DNA from: Amblyornis subalaris
Taxonomy: Eukaryota; Chordata; Aves; Passeriformes; Ptilonorhynchidae
Assembly (NCBI GenBank): GCA_018881555.1
Contig: JACAXG010000033.1
Coordinates: 6,654,979 to 6,718,978 of the forward strand
Direction of reading: 5' to 3'
Length of the DNA: 64,000 nt
A model generated the notes under the pieces. The model saw nothing but the letters and a program-made list of their open reading frames with translations. It was not told the DNA's origin and did not search any database. The translations under genes and the position numbers were made by a program. Each line of letters starts with the position of its first letter. The stretch's first letter is position 1. Positions 23,101-34,356 of this stretch are shown here, in pieces.

Positions 23101-26100
23101 GCTATGATTTGTGCTATATTTAAAAAGCATGCAGCCAAATCCCATAAAAAGTTTTATCACAATCTGGATTCATATAATCAGTATTTCTAATTATTCCATG
23201 GTTACAAAATCAAAATTATGCATAATATAAGCAGGTATAAAAATTAGGTAAATATCTGCTAGAAATATTTAATAGCTTAATGTCTAACATTAACATCTTA
23301 ATGAGGTAGTTTAATTCTTAACCTCACAAAAATTCTCAACCCTACACTTGAGTCAAGAACATAGAAAAAGTAACACAGCAGTAGCCATGGAAGTTGTTTA
23401 AAATTATTCCACGTTGTCAATATTGCATCCATTTCTGTGTTTCTGATCTTTTTAACAAAGCTTGTTAGAATATTTTATTTTTCATTTCCTGGTTTTAGGA
23501 TCCATTTCTGAAAAATAAGAAAAGATTTAGTTTACCTAGTTTCTTTTTAATTTGAAAAATATCTACTCTTTCCTTTATATGGAGGAATCAAAATTAGCAA
23601 AATGTTTTAGCTTTGCTGTCTTTAAGTTCATTCCATGTGCAAAAGAGTCATCCAAGAAATCCTTATGTGAGATGTGTGTTAACTTTAAAGAGATCTGGAA
23701 AAAAGTTACCTTCAATCCCATGTGCTAGGAGCAAAAGAGACTGATAGCAGAAAAGATTTTCAGTATTCCAGGCACAGCAGAAAAGCCATTTGGGCTAAAT
23801 AAACAGATGTAGAAAATTGTTTACATTACAATGAAAGTTTTATTTGTATCGGATGACTCACAATATGTGGTGCTCCAGTGTGTACGGTAAAAACCAAAAT
23901 GAAATTCCAGCTAGAAAGCTCTTTAAAACTCTTTCACAGAAGTATTGAGGTCTATGTGGGAGCTCCAGTAGTGTCCCTAACACAAACTAGTGCAGTGTCT
24001 AGATAAAGAATAATAAATACATTTAATATCAAAAATTTACCTTCCTTCTGTGATTTCATAAAAACTTGCTCAATGCTTTGATAGCAGGAGGTATTGTTCA
24101 GCTAAAGATATCCTTTTTTCCCCAATCACTAGTATGTTTTATAGGACACAAAGCAATCTTTTCACTGCTTCTGCTGATACTAGGACAAGAAATTATCCCT
24201 CTCACAGATAGGAGGAACAAAGAGATTTTTCTGGGAACTTACGAGCAATTCCAGAATTTCTCATGATGGGAATGCTGGTCAGTTGAAAATGACTAGTTTT
24301 TAAAAGCCAGTTCATCCTCCAAAGAATTTGACCTTTCACCTCAGTTTGTTGAAGCTGCTTTTGCTGAGCATCCTCCATTTGACTGAGACTACTGTCTGTT
24401 ATCTTTCTTCACCACCCACCACCCTGTCAATGGCTACCATTTTTACTGTTGCTTCTACCTACTTGGAAGCCTCCATTTTCAGATGCAAAAAGGTAAGAAC
24501 TTCATTCTTTATCCCAATAATTCTATTCACAGCCTTCTTCCACAATTCAGTCGTGATTGTCATTCCAGAAAGGAATGGTTGTTCTGGTCTGTATAGCTTA
24601 TCCTCCTCTCTTTGGTGCCTTATTGACCCCTGCTCTGTATGAAGCAACAATTTCTTTAACACAGTAATTGGTGCAAAAGGAGATGTCTAATTTCTCTAAC
24701 CCTTCAGTATAATTTCTGGTTATGATTACAGGAGCTATTTCCCTTTCCTTGCTTTACGACTTCTAAAAGCAAATACCTGAAGAACACCAGAAAATTGTTT
24801 TCAAAGATTATAGTGATTTTCCTTTCAGTAAAAATCTTGATTACTGCTAGATTGTGTAAAACACATGCTTTTTGTAAGACTTAGCAACGTAAGAGAAAGA
24901 GCCAATAAAAGAGTCCTTCTTAAAGCAGCGTACCTGTACTGGTGGCAAACCTTAACACGTGTCTTTGTGGAGTGCTGAAGGACGTCTTAGATGTGAAGTT
25001 GGGGACTCAATTGTACAATGTCTCAGTTTTCTTGACTCGTATTAGTTTCCCCCCTGACAAAACAACAAACTGGTACAGCCCAGTGTTTTATTCCCTATTC
25101 CGGGAAATTATTCAAGATATCAAATATTCANTAGTCAGTTTTCAAGAAAATGAATTGTTGTTTTCTTTCCATCATACACAGTTCATCACTGCTCAATAGG
25201 GTTTCAGAGTAAATAAATGCCAAGTCTTAATTCCTCATGGGAATTAATGGAACTCATAGATGAACTGAAAGCTGGGAGCTGGTAGGAGAGCTGTATTTCA
25301 AACTAAATAAAGGTAGACCAGTGAGCAACTCAAGTGAGAAAAAGTGTATTTGTTGCTTCTTATTAGATTGACTTCCATTAATATTTACAACTTCATCATA
25401 CTGTAGCATGATGGAGATATTGGCATTCTTATCTGTTGCTTTTTTAAAAAGTAATGAGGTCTCAGACTTTTTCAGTCCATGTTTCATATCACAGAAACTG
25501 TGGTTTATGACAGCTTGGAAAACACATAAATGATCCGGTTATTTCCCTGGCCATATAGCATGATAGATTTAGGATCATGTCTCAGCTCNATGAGAGGGTG
25601 GGGCAAATAAACTGTGCAGTATTAATTACATTTTTTATTATTGTTTTGCAACAACATATTTGAACCAAAAAAAAATACTAGGGACATGTACAGAAAGGTC
25701 TATTTCTTCCTAGTTTCTTAAGATATTTTCTCTTGCCTTGCCAGCTATATTGAAGCTTCTAGCATATTCTCCTAAACATAGATGCTTAGAACTTGTGAGT
25801 ATCTAGAATTATCAATCAGTGCTTTTATTTATTTCTCCCAAAGTAGTGTATGCCTAAAATGACTATTTAGTGATTCTTCTAAGCAAAGTAATCAAAGGTT
25901 CTTTCTTTATTCCATCACTTTTTTTCATTTTCTTTGCAGCAAAATCGGTATCATTACTGTATTAAAATCCAAAAGACAAAACTTTCATTGACTGTAATGA
26001 GAAAATTTAAGAGGAAACAATGGTCTTAAGGGTAGTTTAAAATATATGCATATCATAAAAGTAAGTATAAAGAACTAGAGCTTTAATGAAAAATAATTTT

Positions 26101-27537
26101 AAAAATGTTACAGGAGTTAGTCTTAAGAAGGTGTTAGTAAAAATAAGTACTATTCTGTGAACACAACTTTCCCTTTAATATTCAACTGACCCTCTCAAGA
26201 TATGGTAATTTACTGTAATTAATTATATTTTCAGATAATTTTCTGAAACTATTGACATGAGATAGTGTAGTATGCAATTGTTAATTTCTCTAAGATTTTA
26301 CAGAGACAATTTGTACAGCTAACTTTAACCATGCATACTTACTAATTTAATTTTTTATTAGAATGGGACTGTTTAATTAGAGAACCAATACCTAACACTC
26401 TGATAGCAAGGAAATGAAATGTCATCCTTTGGTATAACTAAACTGCAGGTTTCAGAACACAGGACAAGTGATCCCTGAAACACAGTATAATTGGATGCTG
26501 CTGCGTCTCTTGTTTGGAGATATTAATACGTGCTTCAGGATNTGAAGGACTTTCCTTCTATTAGTATCTCTGCATGCAATAGTTTGGAAAGGAAATTAGC
26601 GTACACCCATTAGTTTTGAACTTGCCCCAGTTTTTTATTTACTGTCTGGGAAGTTGCTCTGCTCTGCTTCTGGTCACTATTACAAAGCCGTAATAATGAA
26701 AATTTACAGATTATTGAATTGCTGTTTAGAGATTTATGGTGACTGAGTAGGACTGAACCACACATCTATCAGCCTAGAGTCAGTAGTTAATAAATGGATT
26801 TTTGCTTATTGCCTATTGCCAAAATAGAGTTAGGGATTAAAATGACAGAATAAACATAAAACCTTATTTGAATTCAGTAGAAAGAAATTAAAGGAGTGGA
26901 TGCTTATTAGCAATGAAACAAAAATGTGTGTGGTAAATGAAGAAGAAGGAAAGAATTAAAAAGTTTTATATTTTAACATGAGAGGAACAGGTAGTGGTTT
27001 TTTAACAATTAAGATTAGAGATGAACCCTGGAGCTCAAGAAGAAAAAAAAAAATCACTCCAAAGAAAAGGAAATCTCATCAGAAAGTTTATTTTAAATTC
27101 TTTTTTTTCCATAGGAATTATCTTTTATGCTCTGTGTAAAGCGTTTCTATCTCAGTATGCATAGAAATGCTGGGAAGCACCTTTGGCAAGATTTAGTGAA
27201 GCAGTGCTTAAAACCTTAGTGTATTTTGAGGGTGTGGTTGGTGGGGGAGGGCATGGTATTCAAGTAAAGAGGTAGAAACAGAAGAATTCAGAGTGGGGGT
27301 TGATAACTGAAATAATGACTCTAGCTTTTAGGGTTTTAAGGTAGGGCACATGAAGGAGAGGTTTCACATTTCAGATGCATTTGCATAGTCCAAAGTAAAA
27401 GCAGAATATGGATTTGGTCAGTGAACAAAAGCTCAANATGTTTGGGAATTCGGCAGGTGCCGTTCCTTACAGCAATCTGTGCAACAGCCATGAAGGAGCA
27501 AAGGACAAATATCATCAAATGGGGAAAAAGCATGATG
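20153..27537. other. Long unique AT-rich stretch
   Basis: Over seven kilobases without a recognised gene or interspersed repeat, apart from the CAT microsatellite near 22521. Open frames are short (up to about 100 codons) and look random. The stretch may contain conserved non-coding sequence, but this cannot be judged without comparison with other birds. Confidence 0.5.
22521..22546. repeat. (CAT)n microsatellite
   Basis: Eight to nine CAT/CGT trinucleotide units follow a short ATATAT run. It is a simple repeat. Confidence 0.85.
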
Positions 27538-27719
27538 ATGTATTGTCGCCGGCGTGCTGGATGGTGGGGTGCGGCAANCTTCCGAAAGCATCTCCAGAGA
27601 AGCCGCTCGGCAGGGCAAACACACTCACACAAACACACTCACACCGGATGGCTTTTCCTATAAGCTGNATGGCTGGCAAAGAGGCAGGAAGGGTCTGCGT
27701 ATAACGTTCCACGAGAAAG

Positions 27720-27725
27720 TTTATT
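27720..27725 (-). terminator. Polyadenylation signal of the LTR
   Basis: AATAAA on the minus strand, correctly placed downstream of the TATATAA box within the R region of the solo LTR. Confidence 0.7.
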
Positions 27726-27780
27726 GCAGAGACGTGAAAGTTCCCAGTAACGAAGACGGGCTGCATTCCAGGGTCCAGGG

Positions 27781-27787
27781 TTATATA
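27781..27787 (-). promoter_or_regulatory. TATA box of the 27544-28138 LTR
   Basis: TATATAA on the minus strand, 56 bp upstream of the AATAAA signal and placed where U3 meets R. Transcription would run leftwards. Whether it is active cannot be seen from sequence. Confidence 0.7.
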
Positions 27788-28144
27788 GGGGGTTGGTAGG
27801 GGCGGGGAGAGCATCGGGGACCAATAATCTGAGGGTATAGGGGTGGTACCTAGGCGGTACATAGGGAGCCAATGGGAATGACTGGGGGAGTGGCGAGGGA
27901 ACAAGGGCCAATGGGGAAACAAGAAAGGGAGAAGCCTCTGGAACCGGGACATGTAGGGTAGGAAGGGGCAGGGAGGCCAACGGGCCAACCGGGGAAACAG
28001 CACCGAGGTACATTAACATAGTGAAACAAAGTGTCCTGGGAGAGGCCTTTTCAGTCACGCTAACCTGGAGCTATTTTAGTTTCCTCCCTCCAAGGGACCC
28101 TTGTGATCACTCTGTAAGCAGGCTCACTGGCNTCCACAATGTAT

Positions 28145-29686
28145 TCTAGGAAAAAGCAAAAATGTTGAGCATATGCATTGAGAACATAGCAAGAACAAGA
28201 TGCAACACATATTACAGAATCTAGAAAGTTTGTAATTTGCAACACTAAAAATTGCAGAGGTGCAAAAATTTAAATGCAGAAAGAGTTTGAAACATCAAAT
28301 AAGGGCAATTGTTAAAGTGTCTAAATGGCAGGCTAGCTTTAAACCTTTTGACAGATTCCCAAGAAAGAAAAATTAAAAACTGGAAAGCTGTGTTCTGAAG
28401 AACAGAAACGGTAGGGGGTAGTTTTTCTTCTGTTTCAGATATTTCATAATAATGTCTACAGGCATTTTAGGGAAACACGGAGAAGGGTGCTTCAGATTGT
28501 GTTATAGGACATGTAAAATGCCCAGCTCAGTTTGTGTCGTGTGTAGTGTTTATGTTCTCCTCTGAATTATGATGAGCTATTACCAGTGCTGAGGTGCCAG
28601 TCCTACATAATGACCAATGTCAGGTCTTTGCAGTCTCTGGACATCACAGTATGTTGGTTTCATTAGTATCATATTCATGTCTATATACCACATATTTATG
28701 TACCTGCTTTGAAGCAAAAAAAATACCTTATTGAAATGGTTTCTGACAAGAAAACCTTTTTTTTTTTAAGAAGCTGATTTGCCTATCTGCCACTGAAAAT
28801 GGTTATACACTTTGAGTAAAAAGAAGCAAAGACAGAGATTCAAGAGCATTAGGAAACAGAAGAAACCAAGAAAATAAGACTCTCTATACTGCAACTACTA
28901 CAAGACATTACTGATAATTCTCTGAATTTGTTTCGTATTTTTGCTGATATTTTATATATGTCTCAAGAAAGAAATACCTCTAGTCATTGTTTAGATAAAT
29001 GAAAGTAAAGTTAACAAGGGGTTGTCAAAGGCCTGAAGATCTAAGTCTAAATAATTACATTAATTAAATNTATTCATACACATTTTTAAAGATAATAAGC
29101 ATAGGATTTTTTTTAAAGATATTAAGGTGACTTGATAATTGAGTCCCGTGAATACTGAGTAGACACTTGCTGTATGTTCCTGTAATAGCTGAGGAAAGCC
29201 AATGCTGTGATAGCTGAAAGTTTGAACTTCATGTAGAGCGTGCTGAGTGAAAATATTTGCAGAATTATACTAGTGAGAATCAGCTATATCTGGGAAGTCT
29301 TACCCTGACAGCAAAGTGGAGATAAGGAGGAAAACTGCCTTCTTCAAACTACATATCAAATAAATAAACAAATAAATATCCCATTTTTCAAGACCAAAGA
29401 TATTTTGAGTGTAGTCAACTGGAGAAAGAATATTAATATTGGACTACGTTAACAAGAGTGTAATCAGTGGACACAGTATAGTGATGACCCAGAGAAAGAA
29501 GCAAAAAGAGTGAAGACATGAACTCCAGGACCAGCCCTGAAATTTTGGGTAGTGTGTCTATTGTGGTCTGACACTAATTGTTCATAACTTAGGAAGGATC
29601 ATCCTATATAAATATAGGATCATCAGCAAATTTCAGATTTAACAACCATTAAATATCCCTAAGAAATGGAGCAAAGAAAAGCTGTG
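28145..29686. other. Unique AT-rich stretch
   Basis: I see no gene or repeat family between the solo LTR and the GGAAA microsatellite. Confidence 0.5.
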
Positions 29687-29750
29687 AGGAAAAGGAAAGG
29701 AAAGGAAAGGAAAAAGGAAAGGAAAAAGGAAACGAAAGGAAAGGAAAGGG
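29687..29750. repeat. (GGAAA)n microsatellite
   Basis: About twelve pentamer-type GGAAA units with occasional extra A bases. It is a simple purine repeat. Confidence 0.88.
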
Positions 29751-29949
29751 TTCACACAGCAGTTACACTTTCATGAATTGACTGCTACCTGTAAATAGAA
29801 TGCTAGCTGTATAGTAATTTCTTTTCATTTTTTCCCCTCCTTGCTTTAAAAAAGAAGAAAATGAAAAGGTCAGGAAGGTCAATACAGAAAGAGCTACAAT
29901 AAGTCCTCAACAGAAGAGAGTCATTCAAAGGATCTAAACCAAAAACTAT

Positions 29950-30260
29950 AAAAAGGACTGGAAGTATTACAAAATGAAGTTAAGCCACTGTGAAATAAAG
30001 GAAAGAGAGGCAAAGGCAGAGAATGACAGGAAGATTGCGCCAGAGGTTAAGATAAATTATAAGAAATGTTTCAAGTAAATAGAGAACAAAAGGTCAGCAA
30101 AGGAGACGACAGGAACTCTAACAGATAAGGATAATTTATTGACATAAGGGTTGACAATGCTGGGAAGAAATAGATGAATCCTTTTTGCAGTGTTCACCAA
30201 GAAGGCCAGGGAGCAGAAGCTGGCAGAGATAATAGATGTGCTTCCACCTGTCTCCCACTG
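29950..30260 (+). pseudogene. Probable old CR1 ORF2 remnant (linker between endonuclease and RT)
   Basis: One plus-strand frame from about 29955 reads through AKAENDRKIAPEVK, then KKCFK, a stop, IENKRSAKE and later (in another frame) VFTKKA. CR1 ORF2 between its endonuclease and reverse transcriptase has RKAKAxLELxLAxxVK, then KKxFYKYINxKR, and further on FFASVFT, in the same order and spacing. I infer a heavily mutated, frameshifted CR1 fragment without its 3' end. The match is by memory of the family pattern and is moderate. Confidence 0.55.
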
Positions 30261-33200
30261 GGAAAGAAGAAATGCGGGCAGAAATCAGGATCGCTTCAGA
30301 ACAGGTCACCAAATTACAGCTGCCACCTCCCTGGCCACTATCTCTCTAGCATTTGTCCAAGGCTTTTCTTTGTATCTCCTGCCATNTGATAGACTCTCCC
30401 AAAGTTTTTCTTATCTCTTTGTTGGCACAAGTCAGCTCTAACACACATTACAAATTNGCCACAGAGGCTCAAGTCCCTTAAATGTGTAGCTGCAGTAGCT
30501 GCCTCCATCTGTCTGCATCTTAACTTGTGTAGTACAAAATAGTGACTGCTTTCGCGAATTACAATCTGTCTTCATAGTAGCCATGTTCTGCTTTCAATGA
30601 ATTTGGCAGACCGCCTTAAAAGGCACTGAAGAAAGATGTCACACAGAAAAAAATGTTAAAAACTGGCCAGGATTACAGACCAGATGAGGTCTGTTATTTA
30701 GAGCTGTTATTTAGAGGGAAGAATGAAGAATAACCCCTGAAGCCAATGGTGATGACATATAGTATATTTCAGTACACGTGTAAGGAGTTGTTTCTGATGG
30801 ATTTCAATTTAGAAAGAGGTAAAGAAAATGTCTACGTTTCTTTGTTTCTTCTAGTATCACAAGAAGATCAGAATTTTACATACTTGCAAAGCTCTCATGG
30901 CAACCTTGCTCAAGCCACAGAAATGCCACTGAAATAGGTGCAATATAGTTGCATTAAATCATATCTCTTTCTCACTAAGAATTCCTGGGCATATTGTACT
31001 CTATTCTAAAAAAAAGATGATAAAGAGGTGATTTATAACATCAGGCAAATTCATTTCCAGGTCAATAAAACTTGGAGCAGAATTTCAAATTTTGGTATAA
31101 ATAAGCATTGTAGGCCTATTTCAAGACTCAAAATCAGATTAATCTAAATACAGTGTATTCAGTATGACAATAAGTCACCTGCAATTTTTTCTAGTAAATG
31201 TGAGATCACATTTTTCCTGCATTTTTAATAAGGGATCTTTTACTATAATATTTGAGCTAAATAAATTTAAGAAAAAAAGTGATCATAATCAATATGGCAT
31301 ATATAATTTACATTTTAAAATATGTTTATTTATTTTTTCTCTTAGTTTAACAATTCTGATAAGTAATTTTTAAACTGAAGAGCTAGAAATTATTATACAA
31401 GTTAACTCTAGGAATTTAGTTTTCAATAAATAACAAAAGATAGTTCTAGTGAAAAGAGGATACATTATTCAAGTATTTCAAAGCTATTGGTATGCTCAGT
31501 TTTACAGTAAATATGTACACATTTCTTTTGCCTATTTTCTGTTCATTTCTGACCTCACTTCTTTCAACTATTCTTCATTTTCTTACTTAATTTTTATGAA
31601 GCCTGTGCTTGCTATACCATACAGGTTACCTATTAGTTCACAGAAGTATTTCATTTGACTTCCAGGTAAATTTCATCTTTACTGTGAAGTAACTCTCAGT
31701 CTTTGTGCTGAATGTTCAGTCTTCTGAACTTTTCTGTTGTCTATGGTACAGAATTACTGAAAAATTGTTATAATCACAGAAAACCTGAAATATAATACTG
31801 ATAGAGCTGATAAATCTAAGGTATGTTTAAAAAAACCAATCTGTCTAAACTTTATTTTAAATTATAAAAACATTTATTAAAAACCCAGATGCAGGACTAT
31901 CAAGACAATATTCTTTGTTGTCTTCTTTCCTATTTAGATACCCTCCTCAATAGTTAACCTTGAAGCTGTCTTCAGCATAATTAAGAATTCTGGAAGCTCT
32001 GTCTATAGCTTGGTATTTGCATGATGTCTTATAAATGGAACATGATACATGTATAAGTATCAGTGATCGTGGATTTAGCCTTCCAAAGATAGTCCTTGGT
32101 GTCTTCAAAGTGATTATATTTGTAGATTTGGGACACTCCAAAATTTTTTTTTCATGTTGACTTTAGTCAGTACTCTGTGTTTCAGAGGGCAGAAACTCTT
32201 GGAGGGGTTGCTGTCAAAAATTAAAATAAAAAACTATAGAGTTTCAGAAAAAAAAAAATAATCCTGTGTAAATATTTTCCAGTTTATACTTAATACATTA
32301 CTGGTGGACATCATGGAAAAAATGGCTGCTGGGTGTGACTTTATACAAAAAGCCTGTGTTTCTCAGGGTTGGTTGTTGTCTTCTGTGCTGTGGTTAATCA
32401 TGCTGTCCTTATGCTTTAAGGAATGACAGAAGAGCTTGTAGCCTATCAGAAGAAGGGGTTTAGTAAGTTTTTTACTGAATGCAAGTCAAAGGCAGTCAAA
32501 CTGTCTCAAAAATGCATGCTCTGATCTCGGATGCACCACCATCTCTCATTTCTTTAAGACACATGACATGAAACAATATTTTTTTTCTCTTCTACACCAG
32601 ATCTTAGCTGAAGTGCCTGCTCTGGTTTTAGGNTCTCCATTGCAGGAAGGTTGTGGGCTAAAAAAAAAGCTCAGTACAGAGAAGTAGTATTAATCTGATT
32701 TTTAACACAAAGGAAAAATATGCATTGCGGCTTTTCAGTCTTGGGATGAGAAAACTATGGCAAGATGAAAGCCACAGTGAGGAGAAGTGGTTTTAAACAC
32801 TGTTTAAGCTGCAAAAGAGCTGTGGCACGTCTAAATGACTATAAAGAAGCCCAGGACTCAGAATCCTGCATATTTGGAAACTGGTGAAATTAGATACAGG
32901 GTAGATACTGCTGAGCACCATGGAGGTGNGAGCAAAGCTTCACTGGGAAAACCAGTGAACCTCAGGCAAAATCTCATATTCTAATGCCCTGCTAAGTTTG
33001 TAGAAACCTATTAGATATTGAAAGAAAATAAGCTGTTCTTCAAATCCACTAGAGGTAAGATACAAAAATGAGTTGAAATTGTCAAAAAAGTGTGTTCTGA
33101 TTGAACATAAACAGATAGAATTATTTATGTGTAGACTAGCAGATGTCCAGCTAGACAGTAACAAATGTTTTCTAAGCAATAGAATAAGTACTGCTTAGTA

Positions 33201-34224
33201 GGGATCACGGAATTTTTTTCCAAGAAAATTTTTTAAAGAATAATTCAGAAAAACTCTGTTTTGAATAGTGCAGAGTTAATAATTGATGTTGCTTTGGGAC
33301 AGGGAGATAGATTTAATGGTTTATTTTGATTAGAGTAGAAATTCTATTGTATATACCCTGGGAATCATTCTATTGCTGCAAGGTAAGTGGCAAGAATTGA
33401 TCTACCATTCTTTTGAAGTATTGTTCATTAAACATATCACTGAATGTTCAAGAAATGACAAGCTTTTTATGAAATACCTAGACATACCTTTTGTGTTTTG
33501 GTTACTTTCACAGTGTTCAAATTTTTAAATTGCGATAGTTAAGGCTACGTTGGCTTACCATCCCAATGGTAAACACCATCAACTTTTGTTACTGAGGGAC
33601 AGCAGTGATGATGTAATATCAATCCATAATCATAGAATCAGCCAGAAAAATAGTGTCTGCTTACTCATCCTACACATTTTAAAGCGGGGAATTTATATAT
33701 GTACACCAACACAAGAATTATCACCCCTGTATTTTAATAATGCTTTATTTAACAGCGTACTTGCATGTGATTTCATAGCCCATTCTTTCATTAGCATACT
33801 TAGTTTGAAAGCACAGTCAAGAGAGTTGTGCACAGAAATCAACTGTACGGCCAGATAAAACATTATTATTGCAGTTGTTTATTAGACGTGCACAGTCCAT
33901 GTATTTCTGATGTAAATTTGAGGTACTATTGCACAAATTGCACACCTGCTTCTGTTAATAATCTACCCAAATTTTAACCACAGAAAATCCATATTTGTGT
34001 TCAAGTAAAAGCAACACAGACCTGGAAGCTACAGAGCTGTTTTGGCTAAACTGACTCTCAGGAGATCAGAAGNTGGCTGTGGTTAAACGATTTGCTGTTA
34101 TCCAGTTTCTCCCATCCACTCACTGTGTGTAGGCACTCCGCCTCTATCAGGGTGGATGTGGTGACCTCAGTGCACTTGGGTGCCTGAATCTCCCTTCCAT
34201 TGGCCTAATTTAGGCCTCTTAATT
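30261..34224. other. Unique AT-rich stretch
   Basis: No gene or transposon was recognised. The part around 31100-31900 is especially AT-rich with many homopolymer runs. Confidence 0.5.
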
Positions 34225-34356
34225 AAAGAGAAGAGAAGAGAAGAGAANAGAANANAANANNAGAAAAGNANAGAAAAGNNAANANAANAGANAANANAAN
34301 AGAANAGAANAGAAAAGAAAAGAAAAGAAAGAGAGAGAAGAAAAAAGAGAAGAAAA
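34225..34356. repeat. (GAGAA/GAAAA)n microsatellite with many Ns
   Basis: A long pure-purine tract of AGAGA/GAAAA units in which about two dozen single bases are N. The Ns are concentrated between about 34248 and 34310, showing unresolved length or base variation in the assembly. Confidence 0.88.

Larger units (their letters stand above)
27544..28138 (-). mobile_element. Solo LTR (595 bp) with perfect 6-bp TSD
   Basis: On the minus strand it runs from TGTGGA to GGCGACA. A perfect 6-bp target duplication ATGTAT is present at 27538-27543 and 28139-28144. It has a well-ordered LTR layout on the minus strand: about 350 bp of GC-richer U3, a TATATAA box at 27781-27787, then AATAAA at 27720-27725 and about 160 bp to the end. 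That gives a short R region of roughly 50 bp. The 6-bp duplication and short R fit class II (ERVK-like) avian retroviral LTRs. No internal region is present. Open frames of up to 162 codons across it are artefacts. Confidence 0.9.

Noticed and set aside
24481..24491. Ten-base micro-exon between a TTTTCAG and a GTAAGA
   Set aside because: Too short to support from sequence alone. Such splice-like pairs are common by chance.
27515..28058. Minus-strand open frames of 139 and 162 codons
   Set aside because: They overlap the U3, R and U5 of a solo LTR in two frames. The layout is regulatory, not coding.
33620..33637. ATAATCATAGAATCAG as a CR1 tail
   Set aside because: No CR1 3' UTR sequence adjoins it on either side, so the match to the tail repeat is probably coincidental.
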